Shown in pieces: positions 34,544-42,413 of a stretch of DNA of 64,000 nucleotides (positions are counted from its first letter, which is position 1; each line of letters begins with the position of its first letter). A program made the translations under genes and the position numbers. Source of the stretch: Streptomyces sp. NBC_00193 (GTDB taxonomy: Bacteria > Actinomycetota > Actinomycetes > Streptomycetales > Streptomycetaceae); assembly GCF_026342735.1 (NCBI RefSeq), contig NZ_JAPEMM010000001.1, positions 310,001-374,000 of the forward strand, given 5' to 3'. Below the pieces are notes generated by a model. The model was given only the letters and a program-made list of their open reading frames with translations, ran no database searches and was not told the origin of the DNA.

Positions 34544-35857
34544 GTGACCGACGCCCAAGAAACCGCAGCAGGCCTGCGCACCACCACCGGGGGCGGCCCC
34601 CCGGACGACGAGGTTTCGTCCGACGGGCTGCCGATTCCCTTGCTAGAACCCCGCGAGGGCATCCCCCCGGTGGTCGCCGACGCGGCCGCGCTCGCCGAGG
34701 TGGTCGCGGCCTTCGCCGCGGGCACGGGACCCGTCGCCGTGGACGCCGAGCGCGCCTCCGGCTACCGCTACGGCCAGCGCGCCTACCTCGTACAGCTGCG
34801 CCGCGAGGGTGCGGGCTCCGCACTGATCGACCCGGTGGGCTGCCCCGACCTCTCCTCCCTCGGCGAGGCCCTGTCCGGCACCGAGTGGATCCTGCACGCC
34901 GCCACCCAGGACCTGCCCTGCCTGCGCGAAATAGGCATGACACCCACCTCCCTCTTCGACACCGAGCTGGCCGGCCGCCTGGCCGGCTTCCCGCGGGTCG
35001 GACTCGGCGCGATGGTCGAGGGGGTCCTCGGCTACGTGCTGGAGAAGGGCCACTCCGCCGTCGACTGGTCGACCCGCCCGCTCCCCGAGCCGTGGCTGCG
35101 CTACGCCGCGCTCGACGTGGAGCTGCTCGTGGACCTGAGGGACGCGCTGGAGAAGGAGCTGGACCGGCAGGGCAAGCTGGAATGGGCCCGCCAGGAGTTC
35201 GACGCCATCTGCGCCGCACCGCCCGCGCCGCCGCGCAAGGACCCGTGGCGCCGTACGTCCGGCATGCACAAGGTGCGCCGGCGCCGGCAGATGGCCGTGG
35301 TCCGGGAGCTGTGGGAGTCCCGGGACCGGATCGCGCAGCGACGTGACGTGTCACCGGGCAAGGTCCTGGGCGACGCCGCGATCGTCGAGGCCGCGCTCTC
35401 CATGCCGCTGAACGTGCAGGCCCTCTCCGCCCTGCCCGGCTACGGGCAGCGCATGGGCCGGCGCCAGCTGGACCAGTGGATGGCCGCCGTGGACCGGGCG
35501 AAGGCCCTGCCCGAGGCCGAACTGCCGCTGCCGGGCGCGACCCCGGCGGGTCCGCCGCCGCCGCGCTCCTGGGCGGACAAGGACCCGGAGGCCGCGGCGC
35601 GGCTGGCTGCGGCCCGTACGGCCGTGTCGGCACTTGCGGAGGGGCTGAACCTGCCGCAGGAGAACCTGATCACTCCCGACACGGTCCGCCGGCTGTGCTG
35701 GGAGCCGCCGCTGCGGCTGGAGGCCGACGCGGTGGCCGAGGCGCTGGCGGGCTACGGAGCCCGCCCGTGGCAGATCGAACAGGTGACGGACGCCCTGGTC
35801 ACGGCCCTGGCCGCGACCGCGCCCGTCGCACCGCCGGCGCCCGAGCCGGAAGACTGA
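34544..35857 (+). CDS. rnd: Ribonuclease D-like 3'-5' exonuclease with HRDC domains
   Basis: A 437-residue DEDD-family exonuclease that trims tRNA or other RNA 3' ends. The motifs are V-A-V-D-A-E-R (Exo I), H-A-A-T-Q-D-L-P-C-L (Exo II) and Y-A-A-L-D-V-E-L-L (Exo III, DEDDy type). An HRDC domain covers about residues 235-320, and a second HRDC-like segment (L-I-T-P-D-T-V-R-R-L-C-W) ends the protein. It is cytosolic. The GTG start fits a -10 box six bases upstream. A strong terminator follows. Confidence 0.92.
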   Translation: MTDAQETAAGLRTTTGGGPPDDEVSSDGLPIPLLEPREGIPPVVADAAALAEVVAAFAAGTGPVAVDAERASGYRYGQRAYLVQLRREGAGSALIDPVGCPDLSSLGEALSGTEWILHAATQDLPCLREIGMTPTSLFDTELAGRLAGFPRVGLGAMVEGVLGYVLEKGHSAVDWSTRPLPEPWLRYAALDVELLVDLRDALEKELDRQGKLEWARQEFDAICAAPPAPPRKDPWRRTSGMHKVRRRRQMAVVRELWESRDRIAQRRDVSPGKVLGDAAIVEAALSMPLNVQALSALPGYGQRMGRRQLDQWMAAVDRAKALPEAELPLPGATPAGPPPPRSWADKDPEAAARLAAARTAVSALAEGLNLPQENLITPDTVRRLCWEPPLRLEADAVAEALAGYGARPWQIEQVTDALVTALAATAPVAPPAPEPED

Positions 35858-35877
35858 CGCACCCGCGCCCGCAGTGC

Positions 35878-35919
35878 ATGGCGGAGCCCCCCGGCCCTTC
35901 GGCCGGGGGGCTCCGCCAT
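35878..35919. terminator. Strong stem-loop terminator after RNase D
   Basis: Perfect 19-base arms (ATGGCGGAGCCCCCCGGCC and complement) flank a CTTC loop. Such long perfect GC stems end many Streptomyces transcripts. It is 20 bases past the stop. Confidence 0.85.
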
Positions 35920-35920
35920 G

Positions 35921-35950
35921 TTCCGGCACGTTCCGGCATGTTCCGGTTCC
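35921..35950. repeat. Three tandem TTCCGG decamers
   Basis: TTCCGGCACG, TTCCGGCATG and TTCCGGTTCC follow the terminator directly. The first two differ by one base; the third keeps only the first six. It is probably slippage-derived or part of an upstream promoter region. Confidence 0.6.
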
Positions 35951-35972
35951 GCTACAGCCGGGCCCGACTCCT

Positions 35973-35988
35973 TTTGAACACGCTCAAA
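35973..35988. promoter_or_regulatory. Palindromic operator, copy 1 (TTTGA-N6-TCAAA)
   Basis: Spacer ACACGC. The site overlaps the likely -35 region (TTGAAC) of the ferritin-like gene. The form is typical of TetR-family operators. Confidence 0.55.
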
Positions 35989-35994
35989 GACCAC

Positions 35995-36000
35995 TAGTTT
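35995..36000 (+). promoter_or_regulatory. -10 box for the ferritin-like gene
   Basis: TAGTTT ends six bases before the GTG at 36007, between two operator copies. A -35-like TTGAAC lies 15 bases upstream. Confidence 0.5.
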
Positions 36001-36015
36001 TTGAACGTGATCAAA
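36000..36015. promoter_or_regulatory. Palindromic operator, copy 2 (TTTGA-N6-TCAAA)
   Basis: Spacer ACGTGA. The centre is 27 bases from copy 1. This copy overlaps the predicted transcription start and the GTG start codon, so a bound repressor would block initiation. Confidence 0.55.
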
Positions 36016-36828
36016 CATGGGTGGGGACACGACACGTGGCTGGCCGATTTCGAGACCGAAGCGGGGCGCCGGGCCGAGCGCGGCGATCCGGACTGGGGCC
36101 GGGCCGCCGCACTCCCTCCGGAGCTGGTCCGGAGCCTGCAGCGGTTCCAGGTCGGGGAGGACGGGGACGGCTCCGCACTGATCGGCAAGGCCGACCGCGC
36201 GGGTGACCCGGTGTACGCGCGGGCCGTACGCCTCTTCGTGGCGGAGGAGCAGAACCACGCGCGGATGCTGGCCCTGCTGCTGGAGGCCGGAGGCGCGGGA
36301 ACCCTGGCCGGGCACTGGAGCGACACCGTGTTCGTCCGGCTGCGGCGACTGCTGGGCCTGCGGGTGGAGCTGCTCGTGCTGATGGTGGCGGAGGTGGTGG
36401 CCCTGCGGTACTACCGGGCCGTGCGGGACGGGGCCGCCGACCCGCTGGCCTCCGAGGTCGCCCGGCTGATCCTCGCCGACGAGGAGCGCCACGTCCCCTT
36501 CCACTGCCTGCGCCTGCGCGAGGCGCTGGCGCCCCTGCCCGCCCCCGCCCGCCGGGCGGTCGTCGCGGCCTGGCGGGCCACGCTCGCCGCCGCGGCCGCG
36601 GTGGTAGCGGTCGACCACGGCCCGGCCCTGCGCACCCTGGGCGTCCGCCGCCGCACCTTCGTGACGGACACCGTCCGCGCCTCGGCCCCCATGGCCGCCG
36701 CCATCGCGGCCACCGGCCCCACTGACCCCGCAGGCCCCGTACGCGCCCCGAGGGGCCGCCTGCGGGCGCCGGCGGGACGGGCCGGCCGCACCCTCGCAGC
36801 GCGTGCGCGCCGGGGCGGCGGAGTGTGA
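36007..36828 (+). CDS. Ferritin-like di-iron protein
   Basis: A 273-residue helical protein with two di-iron type motifs: A-E-E-Q-N-H-A-R-M and A-D-E-E-R-H-V-P-F-H, each with the E-x-x-H spacing of ferritin-like carboxylate proteins. The C-terminal ~60 residues are Arg/Ala-rich and probably disordered. The frame is open from a TTG at 36001, but I choose the GTG at 36007 because of the -10 spacing. Two palindromic operators cover its promoter. It may be an oxygenase or desaturase-like enzyme; no substrate can be named. The fadAB genes lie 130 bases downstream. Confidence 0.75.
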   Translation: MIKHGWGHDTWLADFETEAGRRAERGDPDWGRAAALPPELVRSLQRFQVGEDGDGSALIGKADRAGDPVYARAVRLFVAEEQNHARMLALLLEAGGAGTLAGHWSDTVFVRLRRLLGLRVELLVLMVAEVVALRYYRAVRDGAADPLASEVARLILADEERHVPFHCLRLREALAPLPAPARRAVVAAWRATLAAAAAVVAVDHGPALRTLGVRRRTFVTDTVRASAPMAAAIAATGPTDPAGPVRAPRGRLRAPAGRAGRTLAARARRGGGV

Positions 36829-36866
36829 CCTTCGCCGCTCCTTCCGAGGGGGCTGTCCATGCCAGT

Positions 36867-36878
36867 TACCGGCAAGTA
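36867..36878. promoter_or_regulatory. TAC-N6-GTA repeat at the fadAB promoter
   Basis: TAC CGGCAA GTA overlaps a TAGCAT -10-like hexamer (36877-36882). It is a weak inverted repeat and may be part of an acyl-responsive operator. Confidence 0.3.
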
Positions 36879-36889
36879 GCATGGAGAGG

Positions 36890-36903
36890 TGAGCGGGCGC
36901 TCA
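36890..36903. promoter_or_regulatory. TGAGCG-GG-CGCTCA palindrome upstream of fadA
   Basis: A perfect 14-base palindrome located just after the likely -10 and 55 bases before the fadA start. The shape and position suit a TetR-family fatty-acid regulator. No regulator gene is adjacent. Confidence 0.5.
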
Positions 36904-36958
36904 GTAATGAGCTCGCCCCCGCGCAGCAGTGCACACCCGCACCTGGAGGAGAGCCAAC

Positions 36959-38185
36959 GTGCCTCGTACCGTCAGGGACGTCGTCTTCGTCGACGGCGTC
37001 CGCACCCCGTTCGGCAAGGCGGGCCCGAAGGGCATCTACAACGAGACCCGCGCCGACGACCTCGTCGTCAAGGCCATCCGGGAGCTGCTGCGCCGCAACC
37101 CGGACCTGGACCCCGCCAAGATCGACGAGGTCGCCATCGCCGCGACCACGCAGATCGGCGACCAGGGCCTGACGCTGGGCCGCACGGCCGGCATTCTCGC
37201 GGGCCTCCCGCAGTCCGTACCGGGCTACTCGATCGACCGCATGTGCGCCGGCGCGATGACCGCCGTGACCGCCGTCGCGGGCGGCGTGGCCTTCGGTGCG
37301 TACGACGTCGCCCTCGCCGGCGGTGTGGAGCACATGGGCCGCCACCCCATGGGCGAGGGCGTGGACCCGAACCCGCGCTTCGTCTCCGAGAAGCTGGTCG
37401 ACGAGTCCGCCCTGTTCATGGGCATGACCGCCGAGAACCTGCACGACCGGTACCCGACGATCACCAAGCTCCGCGTCGACGAGTACGCCGTGCGCTCGCA
37501 GGAGAAGGCCGCCAAGGCGTACGCCGACGGCAAGATCCAGCCGGACCTGGTGCCGATCTCGGTGCGCAACAACAACGAGGCGGCCGGTGAGACGGGCTGG
37601 GGCCTGGTCACCGCCGACGAGCCGATGCGTCCGGGGACCACCCTGGAGAACCTGGCGAACCTCAAGACCCCCTTCCGTACCCACGGCAAGGTCACCGCGG
37701 GCAACGCCGCCGGTCTCAACGACGGTGCCACCGCCGCGATCATCGCGTCCGAGGACTTCGCCCGCGAGAACAACCTCCCGGTCAAGATGCGCCTGGTCTC
37801 GTACTCCTTCGTGGGTGTCGAGCCGGAGGTCATGGGCTACGGCCCGATCCCGGCCACCGACAAGGCCCTGGCGCAGGCCGGTCTGACGATCGACGACATC
37901 GGCCTCTTCGAGGTCAACGAGGCGTTCGCGGTCCAGGTCCTCGCGTTCCTGGAGCACTACGGCATCGCCGACGACGACGCCCGCGTCAACCAGTACGGCG
38001 GGGCCATCGCCTTCGGTCACCCGCTCGCCTCCTCCGGCGTCCGCCTGATGACCCAGCTGGCCCGCCAGTTCGAGGAGCAGCCGGAGGTCCGCTACGGCCT
38101 GACCACCATGTGCGTCGGCTTCGGCATGGGCGCCACGGTCGTCTGGGAGAACCCGAACTTCACCGCCGAGGGAGACAGCAAGTGA
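36959..38185 (+). CDS. fadA: Acetyl-CoA acyltransferase (thiolase) FadA
   Basis: A 408-residue degradative thiolase that cleaves 3-ketoacyl-CoA with CoA in beta-oxidation. The nucleophilic cysteine is in S-I-D-R-M-C-A-G-A near residue 88. The histidine is in A-F-G-H-P-L-A-S-S-G and the second cysteine in L-T-T-M-C-V-G-F-G-M-G. I start at the GTG at 36959 with GGAGGA eight bases upstream; an ATG at 36929 would add ten residues without family support. Its stop overlaps the fadB GTG (GTGA), so the two subunits of the beta-oxidation complex are coupled. Confidence 0.93.
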   Translation: MPRTVRDVVFVDGVRTPFGKAGPKGIYNETRADDLVVKAIRELLRRNPDLDPAKIDEVAIAATTQIGDQGLTLGRTAGILAGLPQSVPGYSIDRMCAGAMTAVTAVAGGVAFGAYDVALAGGVEHMGRHPMGEGVDPNPRFVSEKLVDESALFMGMTAENLHDRYPTITKLRVDEYAVRSQEKAAKAYADGKIQPDLVPISVRNNNEAAGETGWGLVTADEPMRPGTTLENLANLKTPFRTHGKVTAGNAAGLNDGATAAIIASEDFARENNLPVKMRLVSYSFVGVEPEVMGYGPIPATDKALAQAGLTIDDIGLFEVNEAFAVQVLAFLEHYGIADDDARVNQYGGAIAFGHPLASSGVRLMTQLARQFEEQPEVRYGLTTMCVGFGMGATVVWENPNFTAEGDSK

Positions 38186-40323
38186 GCACCACCACCACTG
38201 AGCTCCTGAAGGGCGCGGCCGAGCTGTTCCCGGACGAGGTCGTCACGCGCGCGCTCGTGCGCCACCTGGACCTGCCCTTCGGCGCCGGGCGCTTCGCGCT
38301 CGTCACGCTGGACAACGGCCTGGACCACACCAAGCCGACCACCTTCGGCCCGCAGTCCCTCGCCAACCTGAACGCGGCGATCGACCAGGTCGAGCAGGAG
38401 GCCCTCGCGGGCTCCATCGTCGGTGCGGGCCTGACCGGCAAGCCGTTCATCTTCGCGGTCGGCGCCGACCTCAAGGGCGTCGAGCTGCTGAAGAAGCACG
38501 ACGAGGCGCTCGCCATCGGCAAGGGCGGCCACGACGTCTTCAAGCGCCTCGCGGCGCTGGCGGTCCCCACCTTCGCCTACTACAACGGCGCGGCGATGGG
38601 CGGCGGTGTCGAGGTCGGTCTGCACTGCACCTACCGCACCGTCTCCAAGGCCATCCCGGCCTTCTCGCTGCCCGAGGTCTTCCTCGGCCTGGTTCCGGGC
38701 TGGGGCGGCTGCGCCCTCCTCCCGAACCTGATCGGCGCGGACCGCGCGGTCTCGGTCATCATCGAGAACTCGCTGAACCAGAACCGCCAGCTCAAGGGCA
38801 AGCAGGTCTTCGAACTCGGCATCGCGGACGCGCTGTTCGAGGGCGCGGACTTCCTGGAGCAGTCGCTCCTGTGGACCGCGAACGTGCTGAACGGCACCAC
38901 CGAGGTCGTCCGCGACGAGATCGACCGCGGCGAGGCCTGGGACGCGGCGGTCGCCCGCGGCCGCTTCGTCGCCGACTCCAAGGTGCACGGCGCGGCCCCG
39001 GCCGCCTACCGCGCGCTGGAGATCATCGAGGCTGCCAAGGACGGCGACCTGCAGAAGGGCTTCGACGCCGAGGACGCCGCGCTCGCGGACCTCATCATGG
39101 GCGGCGAACTGCGCTCCGGCATCTACGCCTTCAATCTGGTCCAGAAGCGCGCCAAGCGCCCGGCCGGCGCCCCGGACAAGAACCTGGCCCGCCCGGTCAC
39201 CAAGGTCGGCGTCGTCGGCGCGGGCCTGATGGCCTCGCAGCTGGCACTGCTGTTCCTGCGCCGCCTGGAGGTGCCGGTGGTCCTCACCGACATCGACCAG
39301 GAGCGCGTGGACAAGGGCGTGGGCTACGTCCACGCCGAGATCCAGAAGCTGCTCGGCAAGGGCCGCATCAACCAGGACAAGGCCAACCGCCTGACCGCCC
39401 TGGTGACCGGTGTCCTGGACAAGGCCGAGGGCTTCGCGGACGCGGACTTCATCATCGAGGCCGTGTTCGAGGAGATGTCCGTCAAGCAGAAGGTGTTCGC
39501 GGAGGTCGAGGCGGTCGCCCCGGCGCACGCGATCCTCGCCACCAACACCTCCTCGCTGTCGGTCTCGGAGATGGCCTCGAAGCTCCAGCACCCGGAGCGC
39601 GTGGTCGGCTTCCACTTCTTCAACCCGGTCGCGATCCTCCCGCTGCTGGAGATCGTCCGCGGCGAGCAGACCGACGACGCCTCGCTGGCCACGGCCTTCG
39701 GTGTCGCGCGGAAGCTGAAGAAGACCGCGGTCCTCACCAAGGACGCCCCGGCGTTCGTCGTGAACCGCATCCTGACCCGCTTCATGGGCGAGATCCAGAA
39801 CGTCATCGACGAGGGCACCCCGGTGGTCACCGCCGAGAAGGCCATCGAGCCGCTCGGCCTGCCGATGTCCCCGCTGGTGCTGCTGGAGCTCGTCGGCCCG
39901 GCGATCGGTCTGCACGTCTCCGAGACCCTGAACCGCGCCTTCCCGGAGCGCTTCACGGTGTCCCCGAACCTGGCGGCCGTGGTCAAGGCCGGCAAGCGCG
40001 GCTTCTACGTCTACAACGCGGAGAACGGCTTCAAGCCGGAGCTCGACCCCGAGGTCGCCGCGCTCCTGGTCCAGGGCGACACCGTCCTGACCGAGGAGCA
40101 GGTCCGCGACCGCGTCCTGGACGCGGTGGCGCAGGAGATCGGCCTGATGCTGGAGGAGGGTGTCGTGGCCGAGGCCCAGGACATCGACCTCTGCCTCATC
40201 ACGGGCGCGGGCTGGCCCTTCCACCTGGGCGGGGTCACCCCGTACCTGGACCGCGAAGGCGTCTCCGAGCGGGTGAACGGCAAGAAGTTCCTGGCGCCGG
40301 GCGTGGCGAGCGTTCCCGCGTAA
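38182..40323 (+). CDS. fadB: Multifunctional enoyl-CoA hydratase / 3-hydroxyacyl-CoA dehydrogenase FadB
   Basis: A 713-residue fusion enzyme. Residues 1-~290 are an enoyl-CoA hydratase/isomerase domain (G-A-A-M-G-G-G-V-E-V-G-L, L-P-E-V-F-L-G-L-V-P-G-W-G-G). From about 335 a 3-hydroxyacyl-CoA dehydrogenase Rossmann domain begins (V-G-V-V-G-A-G-L-M-A-S-Q). It continues with the helical C-terminal domain containing G-F-H-F-F-N-P-V. It performs the hydration and oxidation steps before FadA cleavage. The GTG start overlaps the fadA stop. A perfect stem-loop follows. Confidence 0.94.
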   Translation: MSTTTTELLKGAAELFPDEVVTRALVRHLDLPFGAGRFALVTLDNGLDHTKPTTFGPQSLANLNAAIDQVEQEALAGSIVGAGLTGKPFIFAVGADLKGVELLKKHDEALAIGKGGHDVFKRLAALAVPTFAYYNGAAMGGGVEVGLHCTYRTVSKAIPAFSLPEVFLGLVPGWGGCALLPNLIGADRAVSVIIENSLNQNRQLKGKQVFELGIADALFEGADFLEQSLLWTANVLNGTTEVVRDEIDRGEAWDAAVARGRFVADSKVHGAAPAAYRALEIIEAAKDGDLQKGFDAEDAALADLIMGGELRSGIYAFNLVQKRAKRPAGAPDKNLARPVTKVGVVGAGLMASQLALLFLRRLEVPVVLTDIDQERVDKGVGYVHAEIQKLLGKGRINQDKANRLTALVTGVLDKAEGFADADFIIEAVFEEMSVKQKVFAEVEAVAPAHAILATNTSSLSVSEMASKLQHPERVVGFHFFNPVAILPLLEIVRGEQTDDASLATAFGVARKLKKTAVLTKDAPAFVVNRILTRFMGEIQNVIDEGTPVVTAEKAIEPLGLPMSPLVLLELVGPAIGLHVSETLNRAFPERFTVSPNLAAVVKAGKRGFYVYNAENGFKPELDPEVAALLVQGDTVLTEEQVRDRVLDAVAQEIGLMLEEGVVAEAQDIDLCLITGAGWPFHLGGVTPYLDREGVSERVNGKKFLAPGVASVPA

Positions 40324-40344
40324 CGAGCGGCAGCCGGTACCACG

Positions 40345-40387
40345 AAGAGCGGGCCGTACGGGAGGAGATCCCGTACGGCCCGCTCTT
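40345..40387. terminator. Bidirectional stem-loop between fadB and the NAGPA-like gene
   Basis: Perfect 19-base arms (AAGAGCGGGCCGTACGGGA and complement) flank a five-base loop. It lies between convergent stop codons. Confidence 0.85.
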
Positions 40388-40435
40388 TCACGTCCGCCTG
40401 CTCACTGCTCGCACCGCGCGGACCCGGCTACCGGC

Positions 40436-41701
40436 TCACTGCTCGAAGATGCCGATCCCGTTGGCCACGGGCCGCTCCGAGGGCTCCGCGCCCTCGGCAC
40501 CGCGCGGGGTGTTGCGCAGCTCGTCGCGCACGATCATCGTGGTCGAGCCGCCGCCGTCGAGCATCAGGGCGTCCCGGGCCCCGAGGGCGGCCATGAGCTT
40601 GGACGTCTGCATGACCGTGGCGCCCGCGTCCACCCCCGGTGCCCGGCCGTCGATGGTCACCAGGAGCAGGCTTCCGTTCTTGGTGACGCCGACGGCGGTC
40701 CGCGGGGCCGTCTTCGTCGCCGAAGTCGGCTCGACCACGTCGGGGACCCCGTCGCGCAGCAGCCGGTAGCGGCCGCCCACCGCCGTCTCGACGGGACCGG
40801 GGACCACCGATCCGGACGCGTCGTTCATGACGAAGGAGGTGGTGAGCACGGCACCGGGCTCGGCGTGCGTGCGCAGCCATTCCGTGTCGGTTCCGATCCC
40901 GTAGAGGGTGCTGCCGTTCTTGGGAACGGCGCCTCCGGCGGGCTTGCGGACGCTCGTCACCCGGCCGTCGGCGTCGAGCAGGGCCTCCACGCTGCCCGGC
41001 GGGCCGGGGGGCGTGCGCTCTCCCCACTCCGGGGTGAAGACCACGAGCTCGTCGGTGTCCGTGCACAGCCCGCCGTACGGTTCCTGCATCGGCTCTTCGG
41101 TGACGGCCAGGAGGTCACCGCCGACACCCCCGCAGCCGAGGATGCGACCGGGCACCCGGTTGATCCCGTCCAGTTCCTGGGGAACGCCGTCGTCCGAGAC
41201 CACCACCCCGTCGGTGGAGACCTCGTCGACCCGGGCGCTGAGCTTGCCGCGGTTGTAGCCCAGGAGCAGGGTGGGCCGGCCCTTGATCGCCTCGCTGAGG
41301 ACCTTGCCGCCCTCGGTGTAGAGGCCGAGGGGGTCTCCGTCGTAGCCGGCGTAGCTCTTGCCGGTGCTGATGTCGAAGAACGAGGCGTTGACGGCGGCCA
41401 GCGCCCCGAAGGACTCGGCCATCTTGCGCACCGTCTCGGCGTGCGCCACGGCGGGGCCGTGCATGCCCGCGACCCTGACCTTGGCGTCGGGACGGATGGT
41501 CAGGACCCGCACGTGCGAGCTCTGCTCGCCGTCGAGCTTGCGGACGGACTCCTTGTACGTGACCCCTTCGGGCAGCTCGAGTTCCTCGGGCTGCGAGCCC
41601 GAGGGGACCGGTTCGTCCGGGGGCCGGGGCGCTTCCGTGCATCCCGCGAGGGTGACGGTCACGGCCAGCGCGACGGCGGCGAGCCGCGTGCGCCTAGCCA
41701 C
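40436..41701 (-). CDS. Phosphodiester glycosidase (NAGPA-like) lipoprotein
   Basis: A 421-residue exported lipoprotein with lipobox L-A-G-C near residue 21. The NAGPA (DUF2233) domain shows A-A-V-N-A-S-F-F-D, T-A-V-G-V-T-K-N-G-S-L-L-L-V-T-I-D-G-R and a closing D-A-L-M-L-D-G-G-G-S-T-T-M. These proteins cleave sugar-phosphodiesters, including in teichoic-acid metabolism, so it fits the glycopolymer locus. I prefer the GTG at 41701, which overlaps the previous gene by eight bases; a GTG at 41731 would add ten residues. It is the last gene of the minus-strand operon. Confidence 0.85.
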   Translation of the reverse strand: MARRTRLAAVALAVTVTLAGCTEAPRPPDEPVPSGSQPEELELPEGVTYKESVRKLDGEQSSHVRVLTIRPDAKVRVAGMHGPAVAHAETVRKMAESFGALAAVNASFFDISTGKSYAGYDGDPLGLYTEGGKVLSEAIKGRPTLLLGYNRGKLSARVDEVSTDGVVVSDDGVPQELDGINRVPGRILGCGGVGGDLLAVTEEPMQEPYGGLCTDTDELVVFTPEWGERTPPGPPGSVEALLDADGRVTSVRKPAGGAVPKNGSTLYGIGTDTEWLRTHAEPGAVLTTSFVMNDASGSVVPGPVETAVGGRYRLLRDGVPDVVEPTSATKTAPRTAVGVTKNGSLLLVTIDGRAPGVDAGATVMQTSKLMAALGARDALMLDGGGSTTMIVRDELRNTPRGAEGAEPSERPVANGIGIFEQ

Positions 41702-42413
41702 GGACGGCGCCCAGCGCGCCGGGTGACGCACCGAGGTCGCCGACGCGGACGACCACGTGGCCCTCGGCCACGTACCCGTCCTGATCCTCGTAGGTGCACA
41801 CGAAGCGGTCGTAGCCGTGGAACGAGTGGGGGGCCTGGTAGGTGACCGCGCCGTCGGGGGAGCAGCCCAGCATGCCGTAGCGGGCGATGGTCACACCCCT
41901 CAGCCGCAGTCCCTCGGGGCTGCCCGCGGGCAGCGCCACCACCTCGCCGGGGCGCAGGACCAGCCGCCTCGCGGGGATGGAGCGGCGGCGGGCGTAGTAG
42001 CCCTTGTCCTCGATGCCCGAGGAGGAGACGAGTTTGTCGCCCTGGAAGGGCATGATGCCGACGACCACGCGCGGCACCACGACCGAGCCGTCCGAGCCCT
42101 CCTCCTTGACGCGTACGACGCAGGTCGCGGTGACCGGCTCGTCGCCCGAGGCGAAGCACGCGTAGCGGCCGTTGGGGAGCTTGCGCAGGCCCTGGAGGTC
42201 CTCGACGACCACCCCGTCCTCGAGGCTCTCGCCGAGGATGTAGCCGTACGTGCGGAACGCTCCGCCGGACGGGGTCACCGTCATGGCGAGCTGGAACTGC
42301 GAGCCCGGCCGCAAGGGGTACGCCGGGTCGGCCGTGGCGAGCAGGTCGAGCACCCCGGTGTAAGGCCCTTGAGTGGCCCAGGCGCGGACCAGGGGGAACC
42401 AGTTCCCGCTCAC
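41694..42413 (-). CDS. Uncharacterised protein with Ig-like C-terminus
   Basis: A 239-residue protein starting at the GTG that overlaps the SGNH hydrolase stop (GTGA). The sequence is beta-rich. The C-terminal ~80 residues (V-T-Y-Q-A-P-H-S-F-H-G-Y-D-R-F-V-C-T-Y-E) resemble a cadherin/Ig-like domain used in surface proteins. No signal peptide is visible, so it may act with the SGNH enzyme or be cytosolic. It is conserved in the operon by coupling, but I cannot name a function. Confidence 0.7.
   Translation of the reverse strand: MSGNWFPLVRAWATQGPYTGVLDLLATADPAYPLRPGSQFQLAMTVTPSGGAFRTYGYILGESLEDGVVVEDLQGLRKLPNGRYACFASGDEPVTATCVVRVKEEGSDGSVVVPRVVVGIMPFQGDKLVSSSGIEDKGYYARRRSIPARRLVLRPGEVVALPAGSPEGLRLRGVTIARYGMLGCSPDGAVTYQAPHSFHGYDRFVCTYEDQDGYVAEGHVVVRVGDLGASPGALGAVRG

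Noticed and set aside
38092..40224. 710-codon open frame on the minus strand
   Set aside because: Antisense to fadB, no motifs, no ribosome site.
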